Notes under the pieces: model-generated
What the model was told of the DNA's origin: nothing
Databases searched by the model: none
The model's input: the letters and a program-made list of their open reading frames with translations, nothing else
Position numbers and translations under genes: made by a program
In this document: piece by piece, positions 6,755-8,569 of the stretch
How positions within the stretch are numbered: the stretch's first letter is position 1
Layout: the number at the start of each line of letters is the position of its first letter
Source: JAKPNF01 sp031556275
GTDB taxonomy: Bacteria > Verrucomicrobiota > Verrucomicrobiia > Opitutales > JAKPNF01
Assembly (NCBI GenBank): GCA_031556275.1
Contig: JAVBTG010000162.1
Coordinates: forward strand, 1 to 8,569
Direction: 5' to 3'
DNA length: 8,569 bases

Positions 6755-8164
6755 TTAGTTCAATTTCAACCTAAGCACTTTTGTTTCCGTGCCGCGGCTG
6801 ACCATGATGACGACCTCTTTTTTCTGCAAATCCTTGTCCGCCGCCTGCAGCAGCTCGACGGTTTTTTCATAGCTGTCCGTCGGCGTCCCGTCGATCTCCT
6901 TGATCCAGTCGCCCCACTCCATTTCCGCCGTGGCGGCGGGCGCGTTCGCCTTCCTGAAATTCACGACGCCGCCCTTCAAGTCCGACTGAAACAGCCGATG
7001 GCGCACGGCGTCCTCAAGCGTCATCTCGCGCACGGTCATGCCCAAGCGCGGAAAATACACGCGCGGGGCGTTGCGCTCGCGCATGGGACGCGTGCCCACC
7101 GTCAATTCAATCTGCTTGGGTTCCTCGCCGCGGATAATCCCGAGCGTCATTTTTTCACCCGGTTTTTTGTCGGCCAAATAAAAGGAAAACCACCTCAGCA
7201 AACTGTCGTCCGGGCGCAGCTTCGGCAAGTTTTCGCCGTCGACGGACACGATGATGTCCTTGTTCATCAACCCCGCCTGCTGCGCGGGGCCCTCGGCGAT
7301 AATCTCGCTCAGCACAATCGCGCCCTGATTTTCAAGCTTCAAAAAGCGCGCGACGTCGCGGTCAAGCGGCCGCAGCCCGTCGACGCCCAGCCAAGCCTCC
7401 GGATCACCGGCGGGGGACGAGGGAATTTGCCGAAGATATTTTAGCGCATCGGCGGCAAAAATAAACGCGTTGGTCTCGTCCCTCGGCGCCAATGAAATCG
7501 GCGCGCTTTTTCCGCCGACATACATGATGTAACTTTCCGTCGCCGGCCTGCCCCCGATGCCGACAAAATCCCCCTTCGCGTCAAACACGGGCCCGCCGAT
7601 GGCGGTCACCTCTGGCCGAGTGAATCCGTAGACAAGCGGAAACGGGTGCGAGAACATCAGCGTGCCGAAATATAAATTCGGCTTGTAGTAAAAATCCTCG
7701 TCCTGCGCGGAAATGCCCCAGAGCATCTCCCCTATCCGCGGAACCGCCGTCGGATAGCTTGTAATTGGCACAAACTTTTCACGGACCGCCTTTTCTGCTT
7801 GGATGTAATGCGTGCCCGAGACGAAGTTGATCCCGAGATAAACGGCGGGGTAACCGTCCGAGTCCTCACCGAGCAAATGCACCTTGAAATCCTTCAACCT
7901 TTCCGGCGGCACCGCCATGTGTATCGCCATGTCGGACAACGCGATGCGCCCCTCGTCGTCGAGCACGACGCCCTTGGCGAAGACGCGCTGGCGGTCGATC
8001 TCGTTTTGGATGAAGAACTCGACCGTGACCACGCTGTGCACGCGCTGCTCGAGCAAGGCAGAGAGGTCGGCGGGCAGCGCGGTGGAAATAGGCGCGGCGT
8101 CCTGGGCCCATACGCCCGCCGTCACCCCCAAAGAAAAGACAAAAGCCCAAAGCAAAGATTTCAT
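6755..8164 (-). CDS. Exported HtrA-like pseudo-protease with two PDZ domains
   Basis: This is a 469-residue predicted periplasmic protein. Residues 1-20 form a signal peptide (Lys at 2, hydrophobic core, cleavage expected after VWA, before QD). Residues about 35-240 follow the trypsin-like HtrA fold: SVVTVEF, then GVVLDDEGRIALSDMAI, then TAIGGPVFDAKGDFVGIGG. Aligned to HtrA, the catalytic His falls on Met79, the Asp on Tyr105 and the Ser of GNSGGP on Ile189, so it should be proteolytically dead. PDZ1 spans about 257-358 (AGLMNKDIIVSVDGENL) and PDZ2 about 370-467 (WGDWIKEIDGTPTDSYEKTVE). The first ATG that directly gives a signal peptide (8164) was chosen. An in-frame TTG at 8179 has a better-spaced GGGAGGG but would add an acidic MDEWA extension. 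It leads the ribE-fol block. A chaperone or scaffold role is inference only. Confidence 0.8.
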   Translation of the reverse strand: MKSLLWAFVFSLGVTAGVWAQDAAPISTALPADLSALLEQRVHSVVTVEFFIQNEIDRQRVFAKGVVLDDEGRIALSDMAIHMAVPPERLKDFKVHLLGEDSDGYPAVYLGINFVSGTHYIQAEKAVREKFVPITSYPTAVPRIGEMLWGISAQDEDFYYKPNLYFGTLMFSHPFPLVYGFTRPEVTAIGGPVFDAKGDFVGIGGRPATESYIMYVGGKSAPISLAPRDETNAFIFAADALKYLRQIPSSPAGDPEAWLGVDGLRPLDRDVARFLKLENQGAIVLSEIIAEGPAQQAGLMNKDIIVSVDGENLPKLRPDDSLLRWFSFYLADKKPGEKMTLGIIRGEEPKQIELTVGTRPMRERNAPRVYFPRLGMTVREMTLEDAVRHRLFQSDLKGGVVNFRKANAPAATAEMEWGDWIKEIDGTPTDSYEKTVELLQAADKDLQKKEVVIMVSRGTETKVLRLKLN

Positions 8165-8175
8165 GGCCCATTCAT
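8161..8175 (-). other. Possible four-codon leader ORF (MNGP) coupled to the PDZ gene
   Basis: ATG AAT GGG CCA TGA reads from 8175 to 8161. Its stop overlaps the ATG of the pseudo-protease gene as ATGA. A strong GGGAGGG (8192-8186) sits 10 nt upstream of this mini-ORF but 21 nt from the main ATG, so a ribosome loaded there could reach the main gene by termination-reinitiation. The competing explanation is that the TTG at 8179 is the true start of the main gene. Confidence 0.25.
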
Positions 8176-8185
8176 CCAAAACCAA

Positions 8186-8192
8186 CCCTCCC
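8186..8192 (-). promoter_or_regulatory. Strong Shine-Dalgarno-like GGGAGGG upstream of the PDZ gene
   Basis: On the minus strand GGGAGGG ends 21 nt before ATG 8164, 6 nt before the in-frame TTG 8179 and 10 nt before the out-of-frame ATG 8175. It is the only strong ribosome-binding motif in the window and bears on the start choice. The spacing fits TTG 8179 or the mini-ORF better than the ATG favoured by the signal peptide. Confidence 0.45.
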
Positions 8193-8231
8193 GCCTTGTA
8201 AACGCATAAAACGCGCCGACATTGACCAAAA

Positions 8232-8270
8232 TGAACAGTTTTTGAACAATTGGTGAACGCTTTTTAACTT
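8232..8270 (+). promoter_or_regulatory. Candidate pntA-like promoter with three TGAAC boxes at 11-bp spacing
   Basis: TTGAAC (8242-8247) and TAACTT (8265-8270) are separated by 17 nt, giving a plausible -35/-10 pair about 36 nt before ATG 8306. The pentamer TGAAC occurs at 8232-8236, 8243-8247 and 8254-8258, exactly 11 bp apart, and the middle copy lies within the -35. Evenly phased boxes over a -35 are what an operator or activator site would look like. For the minus-strand operon, which must also start in 8165-8305, I see no convincing promoter. Confidence 0.4.
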
Positions 8271-8305
8271 GTGAAAACCGTTTTGGCGCGAAAAAATAAC
8301 CGCAG

Positions 8306-8569
8306 ATGAAAAATGTCTTCGTTCCAAGGGAAACCAGTCCGGGTGAAACGCGAACCGCGCTGGTTCCGGCGGACGTGAAGCGGCTCACGGCCCTCGGGTT
8401 GAGTGTGCGCACACAAATTGGCCTCGGCAAGCACAGCCTTTTCAGCGACGAGGCCTACCGCGAGGCGGGGGCGCAGATCGTGGACGATTTGCACGCGGGG
8501 CTGAAGGACGCCGACATCGTGCTGCGGGTGCGCAAACCGCCCACGGAGGATATTTCTTATTATAAAAAA
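8306..8569 (+). CDS. pntA: NAD(P) transhydrogenase alpha subunit, N-terminal part (runs off the window)
   Basis: The first 88 codons are present, starting at ATG 8306 and ending at the window edge without a stop. The start MKNVFVPRETSPGETRTALV, a GLGKHSLFSDEAYREAGA block (40-57) and DADIVLRVRKP (68-78) match the N-terminal domain shared by proton-translocating transhydrogenase alpha subunits and alanine dehydrogenases. The PRETxxGETRxALVP form and the VRKP ending favour transhydrogenase, which transfers hydride between NADH and NADP+ coupled to proton movement across the inner membrane. The nucleotide-binding half, which would separate the two families and show whether the alpha subunit is split, lies outside the window. 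No Shine-Dalgarno is visible. It is transcribed divergently from the PDZ-rib-fol block across a 141-nt spacer. Confidence 0.75.
   Translation, partial: MKNVFVPRETSPGETRTALVPADVKRLTALGLSVRTQIGLGKHSLFSDEAYREAGAQIVDDLHAGLKDADIVLRVRKPPTEDISYYKK

Noticed and set aside
8165..8185. N-terminal extension of the PDZ protein from TTG 8185
   Set aside because: That TTG lies immediately after the GGGAGGG, with no spacing for initiation, and would bury the signal peptide behind extra residues. ATG 8164 is preferred, with TTG 8179 as the alternative.

Overview
The window looks like chromosomal DNA from a GC-rich, Gram-negative-type bacterium. The FolP and RibE sequences, the DUF2339 membrane protein and the HtrA-like PDZ protein next to cofactor genes together suggest Verrucomicrobiota, probably the Opitutae lineage. 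This placement rests on remembered family resemblance, not on a search. There are no rRNA, tRNA, IS or phage genes and no CRISPR array. Genes are tightly packed except at 1-469 and 8165-8305.

Layout: 1-469 is an AT-richer non-coding stretch dominated by a nested imperfect inverted repeat (about 95-197) and a small adjacent hairpin (201-219). At 470-4396 (+) lies a 1308-residue DUF2339-type multi-pass membrane protein. It has an N-terminal anchor, a short probable coiled coil, a proline-rich linker and a long polytopic part, within which about 125-residue units repeat in tandem. It converges, with zero spacing, on a five-gene minus-strand block read from 8164 down to 4397: an HtrA-like protein with two PDZ domains and a degenerate protease site, riboflavin synthase (ribE), dihydropteroate synthase (folP), dihydroneopterin aldolase (folB) and HPPK (folK). 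Spacings are 20, -4, 21 and -4 nt, so this is very likely one operon. At 8306 (+) a divergent gene begins that encodes the N-terminus of a probable NAD(P) transhydrogenase alpha subunit (pntA-like) and runs off the window.

Function: FolB, FolK and FolP are consecutive steps of dihydropteroate (folate) synthesis, and RibE makes riboflavin. Both pathways start from GTP. The leading gene encodes a predicted exported pseudo-protease with no obvious link to either pathway. The points most worth a second look are the loss of all three catalytic positions in the HtrA-like protein, the tandem 125-residue repeats in the DUF2339 protein, the long inverted repeat at the left edge, three TGAAC boxes exactly 11 bp apart over a candidate promoter, and a possible four-codon leader ORF coupled to the pseudo-protease start. 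None of these is a clearly new system. They are specific, checkable oddities in an otherwise ordinary housekeeping region.
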